Below, one piece after another: positions 21,236 through 31,913 of a stretch of DNA of 64,000 nucleotides. Source of the stretch: Marvania coccoides. Lineage: Eukaryota > Chlorophyta > Trebouxiophyceae > Chlorellales > Chlorellaceae. The notes beneath the pieces were generated by a model that did not search any database, was not told the origin of the DNA, and worked only from the letters and a program-made list of their open reading frames with translations. The translations under genes were made by a program, and so were the position numbers. The stretch spans positions 1,426,001 through 1,490,000 of the forward strand of contig OY978100.1 of the NCBI GenBank assembly GCA_963854735.1, written 5' to 3'. The first letter of the stretch is position 1, and each line of letters begins with the position of its first letter.

Positions 21236-22015
21236 ATGTTTCGGCGACAGCTGTCTGAGCGTAGGAGGGAGCAGGAGAGAAACAGGTCCAGCTGGTGGAA
21301 ACGCACCCTTGGCTGCTTCTCCCCGGGACACGCTCGCGATGCCGCGCGGGAGCAGCGGCGTGCCAACGAGGCTCACGTGCGTATCGCCGTCCTGCTCTCT
21401 CGCCCCAGAATCTCGCCTCAAAACCGTGTGGACACGGCGGTGGAGCTGGTCAACGAGCTGCGGCGGATGCACGAGACCGCTGGCGCCGCTGCCGCTGGCA
21501 ACGGCAGTTCGGCGAACAACACCTCCCGTCACAGCCAGACCGCTGCGCTCTTCATCGCCCTGTCAATGCGAGAGCTGGACGAGCTCATAGACTCCATGTC
21601 ATATGAAGAGCTGTGGGAGGCGTTCGGGGGGCGAGGTGCGTTCCAAATTCATTGCTTTTTCCTTTTGAGAAAATCGACGTTTCATTATTTCCTGCTCAAC
21701 AACTTCTTCTTCTTGTTCTTCTTCCGTCCGCATGTAGATCAGCGGCGAGGCCTGAGCGGCGAGGTCATCGCCGCGCTGCCCAGCCACCAGGTTTCAGCTG
21801 CGGAAGCTCCTCGGCTGGGGGCGTGCTCGGTGTGCCAGGACTCGTTTCACTCGCATCAAACGCTGCGCTGCCTGCCTGCCTGCTCCCATGCCTTCCACGC
21901 CGAGTGCATAGATGGATGGCTGGAAAAGAAGGCCGACTGCCCCGTGTGCAGGCGCAAAGTCGTGCCTCCCTCTCCAGCCGCCGCCGCCGCCAGCTCCCTG
22001 CCCGTCGAAGAGTAG
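21236..22015 (+). CDS. RING-H2 finger protein, putative E3 ubiquitin ligase
   Basis: Exons 21236..21635 and 21738..22015. The 102-nt intron keeps frame, which makes the region look like one open frame, but its T-rich sequence and borders mark it as an intron. 225 aa from ATG 21236; an in-frame ATG at 21104 would add 44 residues. The C-terminal RING-H2 is complete: CSVC-...-C-...-CSHAFHAECI-...-CPVC, with Cys/His in C3H2C3 order. A Ser/Asn-rich region precedes it. Such proteins transfer ubiquitin from an E2; the substrate is unknown. No membrane segment is evident. Confidence 0.85.
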   Translation: MFRRQLSERRREQERNRSSWWKRTLGCFSPGHARDAAREQRRANEAHVRIAVLLSRPRISPQNRVDTAVELVNELRRMHETAGAAAAGNGSSANNTSRHSQTAALFIALSMRELDELIDSMSYEELWEAFGGRGAFQIHCFFLLRKSTFHYFLLNNFFFLFFFRPHVDQRRGLSGEVIAALPSHQVSAAEAPRLGACSVCQDSFHSHQTLRCLPACSHAFHAECIDGWLEKKADCPVCRRKVVPPSPAAAAASSLPVEE

Positions 22016-22242
22016 TAAAATTTTGAAAAACAATTATCTCAGCGCCACCCCACCCCCCCCACCTCTTTTTTGCTGCTTTAAGGAGTTTCCAGTTTTTCTT
22101 CATTTTTTTTTATCTTTCTTCTAGTCTAGTCTTAAAAAAAAAACCAATGAGCATGACGGAACAAACGAATGCAGCATTAAAAAAATAGATGCAGTGCAAC
22201 GGAAGAAAAACAATTGGTTCGCAGTAAAACTATACGTATCTA

Positions 22243-23641
22243 TTACACCAGCTGGCCTGGGGTGTGTCTTCTGCTGGAAATTGTCCTCGAGCGGGGACTC
22301 GTCATCCCTGTGATCCGGCTGGTAGGCGTCCGCATCCCCGGCAAGGTTGCCGGCGGCGTGCGAGCGTCTGGGCTCCCCACCACCGCCTTTAGCCGGCGAG
22401 GAGTTGAGCTGCCGCCGCGGCGCTTGGGCGTGCGCGGTTTCGCCGACCCGCGCGGCATATGGCTCGTGATTTTCGCCCACGAGTAGAGGCTGAACCCGAC
22501 GATGGCTGCCGCTGACCCTATGCTCATCCGCAGCGTCCAGTCCCGGCCCTCCCCTGCACAGAACCGCATACAACCCGCATTTTAGACTTGCCCAAAAAAA
22601 TTCTGTCTGTATTATCCAATCAAAAACTTTTTGGAAAGAAAGTGTTTTCATTTCCTTACCGAAGAGGTATGCCGACAGCACCATGATCATCACAATTTTG
22701 AGCTGACCCAGCACGCACGTCGTGACCGGGTCAGTGATGGCCACAAGGTCGTTGTGCACGATGTTGTACACCCCCGCCAGCACCGATCCCCCCACCAGAA
22801 TGATGATTGCCGTGCCTGGTCGTTCTGCCATGTACAATGCCACCCCCTCGCGCTCTGCGGCGATGGAGGGCGGCAGCAGGCAGGCGCAGGTGACGGGGCA
22901 GGTGAAGAACGCCAGCTGCACCGAGTTGACCCGTCCGCAGAGCACCCTGGCGCTGGCTGTGAGCATGGCAGCTCCTGCAACCACCGACATCAGGCATAAC
23001 GTGATGCCTCGGGCGTCGCCAGAGGCGGTGGCCTCGCCAATGGCAACCGTCACCCCCAAACACAGCACAACGAGGCCGACGAACTCTGCCCTCTGCGGCA
23101 ATCGGCGCTCCAACACTGCCGACATTATGGCCGTCACCAGAGGAATAGACGCCCTGTACCATAATAAAAACGCAGTTTGATGAGGGTGTGAACTATGTGT
23201 GTGTGTGTGTGTGTGTGTTTTATTTCAATTTATTTATCCAGAGAGGTGTAGAATAAAGGTGGTGGGCTGTGTAACAATGCAAATTATTGTCAAAGGAAGA
23301 AATAATAACGATTTCGATCACCTTATGACCTGATTTAAAGACAGGCTGATGTATGTAAGGCTGGAGTTTGTGAGGGCGATGTTTGCCGACATCAGGATGC
23401 CCACCACCACCACGCCGCGCCACTCTTGCATGAACGTGCGGCGATACTTTTCCAACAGCCCAGGAACTGAGGCGATGGCGGGCAGCATGAAGAGGAAGCC
23501 AAAGACTGCGTGGGAGGCGGTGACCAGGAGGGGAAATCGGAAGCCTTGGATGCCTAGGGACCACCGATTCAACAGGCTCAGGGCGGCGTTGAGGATGAAA
23601 AAGGCTGGCAATACCACCATCGCCTTGGTGCTCTTATCCAT
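22243..23641 (-). CDS. triose-phosphate/nucleotide-sugar transporter family protein
   Basis: Exons 23322..23641, 22660..23153 and 22243..22553; 374 aa. About ten hydrophobic helices, starting KAMVVLPAFFILNAALSLLNRW, with the TPT-family stretch NSSLTYISLSLNQVIRASIPLVTAIMS near the first exon junction and DPVTTCVLGQLKIVMIMVLS in the second half. It belongs to the drug/metabolite transporter superfamily (SLC35-like) and probably exchanges a nucleotide sugar or phosphorylated sugar across Golgi, ER or plastid membrane; the substrate is not predictable here. A basic Ser/Pro/Arg-rich C-terminal tail of about 65 residues is extra. Intron 1 contains a (TG)n microsatellite. Confidence 0.88.
23195..23218 (+). 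repeat. (TG)n microsatellite in transporter intron
   Basis: About 12 uninterrupted TG units inside intron 1 of the transporter gene (CA on its sense strand). Confidence 0.9.
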
Positions 23642-24004
23642 GGCGGGGCTATACGCGGCGTGTGAATGTCAACCGAGAAATTGAATGCGCGTGGGGGCTT
23701 CTGAACGGTTCATTGACAACAAAATTTAACTGACGGTGTCAACATCAGAGTCAGAGAGGTGCGCGTGCCAGAGGGTTTCATATATGTTAAATATAAATTA
23801 ATACGCGAATTGTGTTAAACATACCCAACGATTGAGCAGCTCTTCACATTCCTATAATAAAATTCGGAAAGTTTTGCCTCATTTTTGCAGCTTGCAGAGC
23901 TCCAATGGCATTAATAAAATATAATTAAAGTCGTAAAACTTGCTATTAGTGTGTATGTGCAGCGGCTGAGTATTTTGCAAACTCACCAATTAAATAATAA
24001 ATAA
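23642..24004. other. divergent spacer, transporter / SF3b p14
   Basis: 363 nt of AT-rich DNA between two divergent starts. It presumably contains both promoters; no motif recognised. Confidence 0.5.
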
Positions 24005-24544
24005 ATGGCAGCCGCAGTGAAACAAAAGAGGCTAGCGCCGGAGGTCAACCGCATCCTGTACGTCAGGAACCTCCCCTTTAGTATTTCACCAGAAGATCTT
24101 TACGAGGTGTTTGGAAAATATGGTGCCATTCGACAGATTCGGCTGGGCAGCACTAAAGACACGCGGGGCACCGCCTACGTGGTGTACGAGGATATCTACG
24201 ACGCCAAGAACGCGCAGGAGCACTTGAGCGGGTTCAACGTGCAGAATCGATACCTCATTGTGCTGTATCACCAGTCGAAGCGGCAGACTCAAAAGATGAG
24301 CTTGAAGGAGCAGGAGGAGGAGCTGCGGCGCATGCAGGAGGCGCATGGGGTGAGTTGTGAACCTGTCAACCTGCGAAAAAAAAAAATAAAAAAAAAAAAT
24401 GACTTTGGGCCCAGCAAGAAGTCGCCCCACTACAATATTTGTGTAGCTCCGCCGCCGCTGCGTGTTTCTCACCTCTCCCCCCTTCCCCCCCCCTTCTTGT
24501 TCCAGGTGGACGGCCAGCAGCACCCGCCACCGCGCAAGCAATGA
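24005..24544 (+). CDS. SF3B6: SF3b14/p14 (SF3B6), branch-site RNA-binding protein
   Basis: Exons 24005..24349 and 24506..24544, phase 0; 127 aa, matching the family's usual length of about 125. One RRM: RNP2 ILYVRNLPF and RNP1 GTAYVVYED, followed by the family C-terminal region [16 protein letters not shown] and QEEELRRMQ. The protein contacts the branch adenosine inside the SF3b complex of U2 snRNP. The last exon encodes a short divergent tail. Confidence 0.97.
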   Translation: MAAAVKQKRLAPEVNRILYVRNLPFSISPEDLYEVFGKYGAIRQIRLGSTKDTRGTAYVVYEDIYDAKNAQEHLSGFNVQNRYLIVLYHQSKRQTQKMSLKEQEEELRRMQEAHGVSCEPVNLRKKKIKKKNDFGPSKKSPHYNICVAPPPLRVSHLSPLPPPFLFQVDGQQHPPPRKQ

Positions 24545-24813
24545 TACACACCAACCCAATGGAATTTTTGACGGTTGTTTCTTCTAGTTTCTAGTTGACA
24601 CCTCGAACTGACGTAAAATGACCTGGACCGACCATCTACTCCCTTTACTTGCTAAACTATTCGTTTGCTAACTGACGTCCTCTACCCGTACATACATGTT
24701 ACAAAATACCACGAAAATTCATCACAACCAACAAAAACAAAAGCAAAAGTGGGAAAATCGGAGCAAGCAATTTAAAATGTCAACACGACGGCGCCGCACT
24801 CAAAGAAAAGCTA

Positions 24814-26808
24814 TCATGCGGCCACGGCTGGCTGCTGCTCCTCTTCAGCCGCTGCCGCCGCCTCTGCCTCCCGCTCCTGCACGCTCAAGTATGCGATCAT
24901 TTTGTTCAGAGCGGAGACATAGGCCCGAGCAGAGGCCACCACGATGTCCTCGTTGGCGCCGCTGCCGCTGTAGCTCCGCTGTGTCTTCCCGCCCTGCGCC
25001 GACTGCACGTAGCCCTCGCTGGCCATGCGTCCCCCCGGCCGAATGATCACCCGCGTCTGCGCCAGCGCGTCAATGCCCTCGCTCACGCTGCCGACTGTGT
25101 AGTCCACCAGCTCCGCGGGCACCCCCACCAGGGAGTCGATGGCCTTGTATGCGGCGTCCACGGGCCCTGTGCCGATGCCAGCAGAGGTGCGGGAGATGCC
25201 GTCGGGGCCAATCATTTTGACGGTGGCGGTGGGGAGCCCCATCGAGCCGCACACCACCTGCAGCCCCTGCAGAGCCCAGATGGCGGTGGGCTGGTGCATC
25301 TCGTCGCTCATCAGCGCCAGCACGTCTTCGTCTGTTATGTTTTTCTTCCTGTCAGCCAGGTTTTTAAAGCGCTTGAACACGTCGTTCAGGGCGTCCTCCG
25401 CCAGGTCGTACCCCAGCTCTCGCAGGCGCGTGCCCAGCGCGTTGCGCCCTGAGTGCTTGCCCAGCACGATGCCTGCGTCGTGCTCTGCACGCTGCAGCCC
25501 GATGGTCTCTGGCGACATGATCTCGTACGTCCCTCGGTTCTTCAGCATGCCGTCCTGGTGAATGCCGGACTCGTGCGCGAACGCGTTGGCCCCCACGATC
25601 GCCTTGTGCGGCTGCACCAGCATGCCGGAGTAATCGGAGACCATCTTTGAAGTCGACGCTATGTGCACCGGCCGAATGCCCGTCCACAGGCCCCCCATCT
25701 GCTCCTCCCCGCGCAGCGCGATCGCCATCACCACCTCCTCCAGCGACGCGTTGCCCGCGCGCTCCCCGATGCCGTTGATCGTGCACTCAATCTGGCGGGC
25801 CCCGCCCATCGCCCCGCCCAGAGAGTTGGCCGTCGACAGCCCCAGGTCGTTCTGGCAGTGGGTGGAGATGATGACGTCATCCGCCCCCGGGGTATTCGCC
25901 TTGATTTTGGCGATCAGGCCCTGGAATTCGTGCGGAAGGTTCCAGCCGGTGGTGTCGGGGATGTTGAGGGTGGTGGCCCCTGCCTTGATCACCTCCGCCA
26001 GGATCTCGTACAGGAACACCGGGTCGGAGCGCCCCGCGTCCTCGGGCGAGAACTCGATGTCGTTGCACCCCAGGGAGCGCAGGTACTTGACGGCATTCAC
26101 CGCGTTATCAATCACTTGATCCGGGGTCATTCGCAGTTTGTACTTCATGTGGATCTCCGAGGTGGCGATGAAGGTGTGCACCCGCGGGCGCTTGGCCAGC
26201 TTCACGGCCTCCCAGGCGGTGAGCAGGTCGCGCTCGCGCGTGCGGGAGAGACCGCAGATGACTGGGACGTAGCCGTCGGGCTCCACGGCGCAGCCCACGT
26301 CGATGGCGATGGATTTCACCGCCTCGAAGTCGTCGGGGGAAGCCACGGGGAAGCCGGCCTCAATGATGTCGACGCCTGAGGAAAATTTAGGATGGGAGAA
26401 ATATTGAAACTACTGCCTTTTACTATCAGGTGGAATTTGAAGGGTGTTTGAGAGCAAATTGGAGGTTTTACACGTGGAAAACAAAAGTAAATTTTGAAAG
26501 GAAAAGTCTGAAGTGGCGGCAACGGAAAAAAAAGCTGCCAACTCACCGAGTTTTGACAGCTGCTTGGCGATCTCCAGCTTCTCTTTGCTGGTGAGGGTGG
26601 CGCCGGGGGACTGCTCTCCATCGCGCAGGGTGGTGTCAAAGATGCGCACGTAGTTGGGGTCGTCGATCCGGTTGGGAATGTACTCTGGCCGGGGGCGCTG
26701 GCCTTGGGGGAGGTGCGCCCTCACTGAGACAGCGCGGCGCCCAATGCGCGCCGCGGGCTGTCTCCTGCCCAGCACCTGGAGGTTCTGGGCTCCCGCGAAG
26801 GCCGACAT
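24814..26808 (-). CDS. IPMS: 2-isopropylmalate synthase, plastid type
   Basis: Exons 26547..26808 and 24814..26375, phase-1 junction; 607 aa. The start ATG 26808 (MSAFAGAQ) opens a basic transit-like leader of about 45 residues. The catalytic domain carries [17 protein letters not shown] (acyl-CoA/2-oxoacid site), [10 protein letters not shown] (metal-binding His) and [12 protein letters not shown], and the C-terminal regulatory LeuA dimer domain is present ([15 protein letters not shown]). The enzyme condenses acetyl-CoA with 2-oxoisovalerate in leucine synthesis and is typically feedback-inhibited by leucine through that domain. It is divergent from PEX7. Confidence 0.97.
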
Positions 26809-27217
26809 TAGTGCTGCCGCGTGGGGAGAGCAAATTGCTAATTTCAAGTAGTGAAGTTAAAAGTTGCAGAATGGACTGGCGGCGCGGCGGCACGCCAATT
26901 CAGACGGTTGAATGTAAATAAATTTTGGAATTGAAATTGCATATGGGTTTTCACAAAGGGAAATCTCTCTCGTGATAAATTTCTTTTCATTCTTTGCAAA
27001 AGTTTGCAGACTCGACTGCTGGATAGCTTTTATTCGGCGTTTGTAATGGCAAGCATATCACCTGATCGACCCATTGTTGGCGCTAGGTAGCCAGGCCGGC
27101 TGCCCTTTACTGCAGCAATTTAATTGATCAGGGTGCCTTTTAAGTCTCCCACCTTTTACGGAACCGAGCCCTCGGGCGCTGAATCACTTTTTTTCATCAT
27201 CTGAGCGGTCGTCCACC
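26809..27217. promoter_or_regulatory. shared upstream region of IPMS and PEX7
   Basis: 409 nt between divergent start codons. Two TGATC-containing strings (ctgatcgacc, attgatcaggg) lie near its centre. The promoter role is inferred from position only. Confidence 0.45.
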
Positions 27218-28481
27218 ATGCCCGCTTACCACACCGCCTTCCAGGGCTACTCTGTTCGGTTTTCGCCGTTTGAGGACGGCAAGCTTGCCGTGGCCACCTC
27301 CCAGAATTTTGGCATCATCGGCAACGGCAAACAGTATGTGCTGCAGGTCAGTTTTCTACAGGAGGCATTCGCTTTTCTTCTTTACGCGTTTAAAGTAGTT
27401 TTTCTTCTCCCACCGGTGGCTCTCAAAATTATAATAATGGATTTTCAGATGACGCCTGGCGGGCTGGTGGAGTGGCGAGTGTTCGACACCGTGGACGGCT
27501 TGTACGACTGCTGCTGGAGCGAAAACAACGAAAACATCCTGCTCTCCGCCTCTGGCGACGGCAGCATCAAAGCGTGGGACCTAGGGGCGCCGCCCGAGGC
27601 CAACCCGCTGCGCTCCCTGGAGGAGCACACCCACGAGGTGTACTGCTTGAACTGGAATTCAGTGCGACGAGATGTTTTTTTGAGCGGGTCTTGGGACGAC
27701 ACAGTCAAGCTGTGGGACCTGGCCAGCCCAACCTCGCTGAGGACGTTTGCGGAGCACACCTACTGCGTGTACGCAGCGCAATGGTGAGATTGAGCCAATT
27801 TTTTATTTTTTATGATTTTATTTTTTGGTGTTTTTCCTGCACCGCATCTCTCGAACCATTTCCCCCCTTCCTCTGGGGTGGGGGAGAGAGTACAAGAATG
27901 GGTGGTTGTTACTTTCCCTTTCGGAGAGAGTAAAATTCAAAGATATCCAATGACTATTCATCCATTAACACATTTTTTTCCCCGCCTTCAGGAACCCTCA
28001 ACAAGCCGACGTCTTTCTTTCTGCCTCCGGGGACTGCACAGTCAAGGTGTGGGACGTGCGGCAGGAGCACTCCACCCTCACCCTCCCCGCCCACCAGTTC
28101 GAGGTCCTCACCGCCGACTGGTGCAAGTACAACGACTGCGTCATCGCCACCGGCAGCGTCGACAAAACCATCAAGGTGTGGGACGTGCGCATGCCGAAGC
28201 GGGAGCTGGCGGTGCTGCTGGGCCACAGCTACGCGGTGCGGCGGGTGGCGTTCTCCCCCCACTCAGAGACAGTGCTGGCGAGCTGTGGCTACGACATGAC
28301 GGTGCGGCTGTGGGACTATGCGGCACCAGAGGACGCGATGCTGCGGCTGTGGGACCACCACACCGAGTTTGCGGTGGGGCTGGACTGGAGCACGCTGACG
28401 GAGGGGCTGTTGGCCAGCTGCGGGTGGGATGAGCTGACCTACGTGTGGCCGTCAATGGGAGACCCAAGAGAAGGGCTTTAG
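27218..28481 (+). CDS. PEX7: peroxin-7, PTS2 import receptor
   Basis: Exons 27218..27346, 27449..27783 and 27992..28481; 317 aa, normal for PEX7. The N-terminus (FQGYSVRFSPFEDGKLAVATSQNFGI) and the WD repeats LSASGDGSIKAWD, LSGSWDDTVKLWD, LSASGDCTVKVWD, ATGSVDKTIKVWD and ASCGYDMTVRLWD, closing with LLASCGWDELTYVW, match plant and yeast PEX7. The receptor binds the PTS2 nonapeptide of matrix enzymes and delivers them to peroxisomes through PEX5L/PEX14. Some chlorophyte and diatom lineages lack PTS2 import, so its presence is informative. Confidence 0.96.
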
Positions 28482-29133
28482 CTCCCTTTCTTTCTTTTGC
28501 TAGGCAAGCATTCCCTAGTGTAGTTCTAGCTCCTGACTGAGGGTAGGGTTTCCTTTTAGTTACTATTCATAAATATATTGCTGCTGCTGCTTGTTTGGAT
28601 TTCAACGGAAGCTCCCTCTCCCTTGCCTCTCTCCGACTGTTTTTACTGCTTTCATTGCTACCCCCTTTTTAACATGTTTTATGTTGTTTCATTGGTTTTA
28701 CTCTTTTTCAACTTCTTGTAATTTTGAGTTTTAAATGCTCGCTGTCTGTAGCAACAGGAAGACGGTGTCAGGAAACCAGTAGCAATCAATGCCCAGCAAG
28801 ACTAACCTTTTTCCCCAACCGATTCCACGGAAGAACAATGGCGGACTCGCATAGAAACGCTTTCAGGGCGCGAGCTGCAGCTGTTCCTCGTGCTAGCTGC
28901 ATTCGACATCTTGGCGTTCACCAACTTTGGTGGCGCAAACTCCATTCTCGCCGCCAAACCGATGGTGATTTTTCTCCACATCTTTTCGCCACACAGCACC
29001 ACTGCGGTCATAGGCCATCTCCACAATCCGTAAGAATGCATTTTTTAGGAGTCCCTGCACTCTATTCTATTTCGTACCCTACCTTTTTGCACCGCGCAGA
29101 AATAGAATAACACCAGAACCCTGTCTATCTCAT
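28482..29133. other. spacer between PEX7 and DUF1350, with one open hydrophobic segment
   Basis: Convergent 3' region. On the plus strand 28806-29033 is open and encodes a coherent-looking stretch (SGRELQLFLVLAAFDILAF, then SILAAKPMVIFLHIF) but has no start codon, and no matching splice site was found. Not recognised; it may be an exon remnant. Confidence 0.35.
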
Positions 29134-30346
29134 CTAACGCTGGTACCTGCACGCGTCCATCCACTCCACCACCCTCCGCCCCATCCTCCGCAGGTCCCCC
29201 TGGCTCAGCGACAGCGCAGCCTGACCCAGCGCCTCAGCTGGGCCAAACACCCCTGGCACCCTCCCCCAGGAGGCACTGATGCCCACCGGGGTCAAATGAT
29301 TGCCATCCAATACTTCCCGGGTCACGACCAATGCACTGCCTCGCGCGCGCAAACTTTCTTGAAGCGCCGGGGTCTGGTCGATGGCGTCATCGCGAAACTG
29401 CAGCAGAAGCGTGCGGGGCACGGCGTAAGAGGCGGCGAACAGTCGGCGGTTCTCGTCGGGGGAGGGGGTGAAGTCCTGGGTGCCGTCGCCCACCTCGTCA
29501 AACACGCTGCCGAGCTGCGTGGCAGCGGGAGCCACCTTCAATTCAAAAAGGAAGAAAAACGTCGTCTGAATTTTAGTTTATTTTCGTCAAAAAAGGTTGA
29601 ATAACAAATATAAGTAGTTGGGAAACTGAGATATTCAGCAGTTTATGAAATAGCGGTATCTATTGCGCAGCACACACCTGTCGCAGCGATCTCAGCGTTT
29701 GAGCGTCCACTAGCCCTCCCGCCGACTCCGCCGCCGCCAGCAGCTGCCCCACCGCCCCCTGTGCCAGAGCCTCCAGCGTGCCAGACCCCCGCACGGGCTG
29801 AATCACCGCCCGCAGGGGGTCCAGCGGCAGCGGCACGGCATCAGAAACCTGTCGATTATTGAAACTGACCAGCACGTTGGATGTATAGGTGGGGGTGCAC
29901 AGGCACGCCATCATGGCGTGCATCAGCGCGCCGTTGCTGTGTCCCAGGCCATGGATCGGAGCGGAAGGGGGGGCAGCCCACCGGGGGAGCTCTTTGATGG
30001 CTCGAAGAAAGGCTGCATGGAGGAGCCTCGCACAGCGGTCGTGCTGGAAGGTAGTTTGATAGGGGGTGAGCACCACGGTGTATCCGCAGTCTGCGAGCTG
30101 GTCCACCAGAGCTGAGTAGGCGAGGTAGGGCGCTGCACCGACGAAAGCGCCTCCCAGGAAGTGCACGACGCCGCGGACGCCGCCTCGCGAAGGCGTCAGT
30201 GCGACGGCGTTGTCGGCAAGGTCGATTTGCTGGGCGGCGCAAGGGGGCAAGGGCTTTCGTCGATGCCGAAAGGAATTGTGAGTGGTGCAGCGGCGGTGTT
30301 TTGAAGGGGCAGCAAATGGCTTGTTGGTGGGGTGCAAGCGATACAT
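29134..30346 (-). CDS. DUF1350 family protein, plastid alpha/beta-hydrolase-like
   Basis: Exons 29678..30346 and 29134..29535, phase 0; 356 aa. A basic transit-like leader (MYRLHPTNKPFAAPSKHRR) precedes the DUF1350 core: VVHFLGGAFVGAAPYLAYSALVDQLADCGYTVVLTPYQTTFQHD, then IHGLGHSNGALMH, where GHS occupies the nucleophile elbow of an alpha/beta hydrolase. Later YAVPRTLLLQF and DGNHLTPVGI place acid and His candidates. This family is confined to cyanobacteria and plastid-bearing eukaryotes; the substrate is unknown. It supports a photosynthetic host. Confidence 0.88.
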
Positions 30347-30973
30347 TTTGATGTGACACGTAAAAAAAAAACTGGCTCGTGCTGTATTTAGGTTCTATTG
30401 CACAACGTGCGTCGTTCGCAAATTTCGCAAGTGATGAGGGGTTTTGTGAATGAGAGCTGGATCTCGGTGGACTTTTAATTAATTTTCAACCAAGCCGTTG
30501 TTCAACAAGAGGAGGGTGGGGGCAAGAGGAGGGTGGGGGGTGGGGGTATGAAATGAAAATATGAAAATGGGGGGAGGAAAAGCTGTGGTTTTATTTCGTT
30601 ATCATATTTCCAGGTTTTTCAATTTTTGGTTGGCTGTCGAAGCGTCCCCCATATTCCACTAATTTAATCACCCTCAGCTTTAGGCCATCGGTGTGCATGT
30701 CCAGAGCTTTCGTCGCAATTGTTCAATCATTACACAGGCCTGCCGAAAATGGATCATTATCAGCGGCAGAACCCACAATTTTGTGTTGAGGAAAAGTCAA
30801 GCAGTAGTCATGTTCGTTACTCCTTCAAAGCTAGTGCATTGTTATTCATCAGTCGTCATTGCTCGTCATCAAATAAAAAAGAGACAGCAGCTTCACTTCT
30901 GCAAAAATTTGAAGGGAAAAAAGAGGTCAACAACGTCAACTCCAAAGTTCACCCCCACTTCCCTCATCATCAT
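30347..30973. other. spacer with G-rich direct repeat
   Basis: Upstream of DUF1350 and downstream of the HMG-box gene. At 30508-30547 a direct repeat of the form gaggagggtgggggca / agaggagggtgggggg gives several G-runs able to form a G-quadruplex. Nothing coding. Confidence 0.6.
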
Positions 30974-31510
30974 TCAACTCACCCCCTTCTTGCCCTTTTT
31001 GGTCGACGGCGGTGGCGGCTTCACCTCCTCCTCCTCCTCTTCTTCTTCTTCTTCCTCTTCGCTAGAGCTCGACTCCGCGCTGCGCTTGGCGGGCGTGACC
31101 GACGCCTTCTCTTCCGTCAACGCGCCGACCTCCAGCAGCCCAGCCTTCACGCACTTGTCGTGGAACGCTTTCTTTTGGGCGTCGCTCATTTTTTTCCACT
31201 TGCCCACCACCTGCTTGAAGCGCTCCTTGTAGGGCGTCTCGCTGTCCTTCGCCTCCTCCTTCATCTCACCCAGCTTCTCCTTGATGAAGAGGTTGAAGGC
31301 GGAGGGCTTGCGCTTGGCGCCTTCTCTTTTAACGCCGCCCGCTTTGTAGAGCGCCCGAATCGCCTTGGCATGGAACAGGGTGCGGGGCAGCTCGCCAGTC
31401 TCCTCGAAATCCTCGGCCACCTTCTCCATGTGCTCGTAGAACAGCGCGGTCTCTTGGGCGACGAACTGCATCAGCTTACTGGCGCCACTGTGCTCGTCTT
31501 CCGCTGCCAT
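30974..31510 (-). CDS. HMG-box protein with acidic C-terminus
   Basis: Single exon, 178 aa, start in good context (gccATGg on its strand). Residues about 65-122 form an HMG box (KRKPSAFNLFIKEK...YKERFKQVVGKWKKMSDAQKKAFHDK), followed by a run of 12 Glu and a Lys-rich end, as in HMGB-type chromatin proteins that bend DNA. The N-terminal 60 residues (KLMQFVAQETALFYEHMEKVAEDFEET) are helical and conserved-looking but unrecognised. It may be a nuclear or nucleoid architectural protein. Confidence 0.85.
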   Translation of the reverse strand: MAAEDEHSGASKLMQFVAQETALFYEHMEKVAEDFEETGELPRTLFHAKAIRALYKAGGVKREGAKRKPSAFNLFIKEKLGEMKEEAKDSETPYKERFKQVVGKWKKMSDAQKKAFHDKCVKAGLLEVGALTEEKASVTPAKRSAESSSSEEEEEEEEEEEEVKPPPPSTKKGKKGVS

Positions 31511-31913
31511 GGTGCTCTGGGGGCCTTCTGCGCGTCAAGTGAGGGTGGTAAGATTTTTAATTATTTTTTTAGAGGCCAGTGAGCGCGGTGGGGGCGCAGG
31601 GAGGCCGGGTGGTGAGCGGAATAACGAGTTTGCATCGATGCCACTCACCGCGAAAGGTAACCGTGTGGGACGGGTGGAATTGCTGTGGTTGTGGCCTTGG
31701 AAACAAGCGTGGATGCCAAAACCAGGATTTCGACTGATTCAAAGAATTGAGTGAATCTTATATTTATAACTATTTTTCTGAATCAATCGCACCGCGAGCT
31801 CGACGTATAGGCCTCAGTCCAGCTCGAGGTAAAAATGGTAAAATTTCCGAATTCTTATTGGGCATGTCAACGGCAAGCACTTTGTCGCCAGCGCGCATGC
31901 TACCCCCGAGTGT
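31511..31913. other. divergent spacer
   Basis: 403 nt between the HMG-box gene and the unrecognised two-exon gene. No feature seen. Confidence 0.5.

Noticed and set aside
22121..22242. Minus-strand continuation of the transporter frame past its exon 2
   Set aside because: It reads through an intron (22554-22659); the spliced form restores the TPT-family sequence.
23195..23218. (TG)n as a regulatory or recombination element
   Set aside because: A simple microsatellite inside an intron; no other sign of function.
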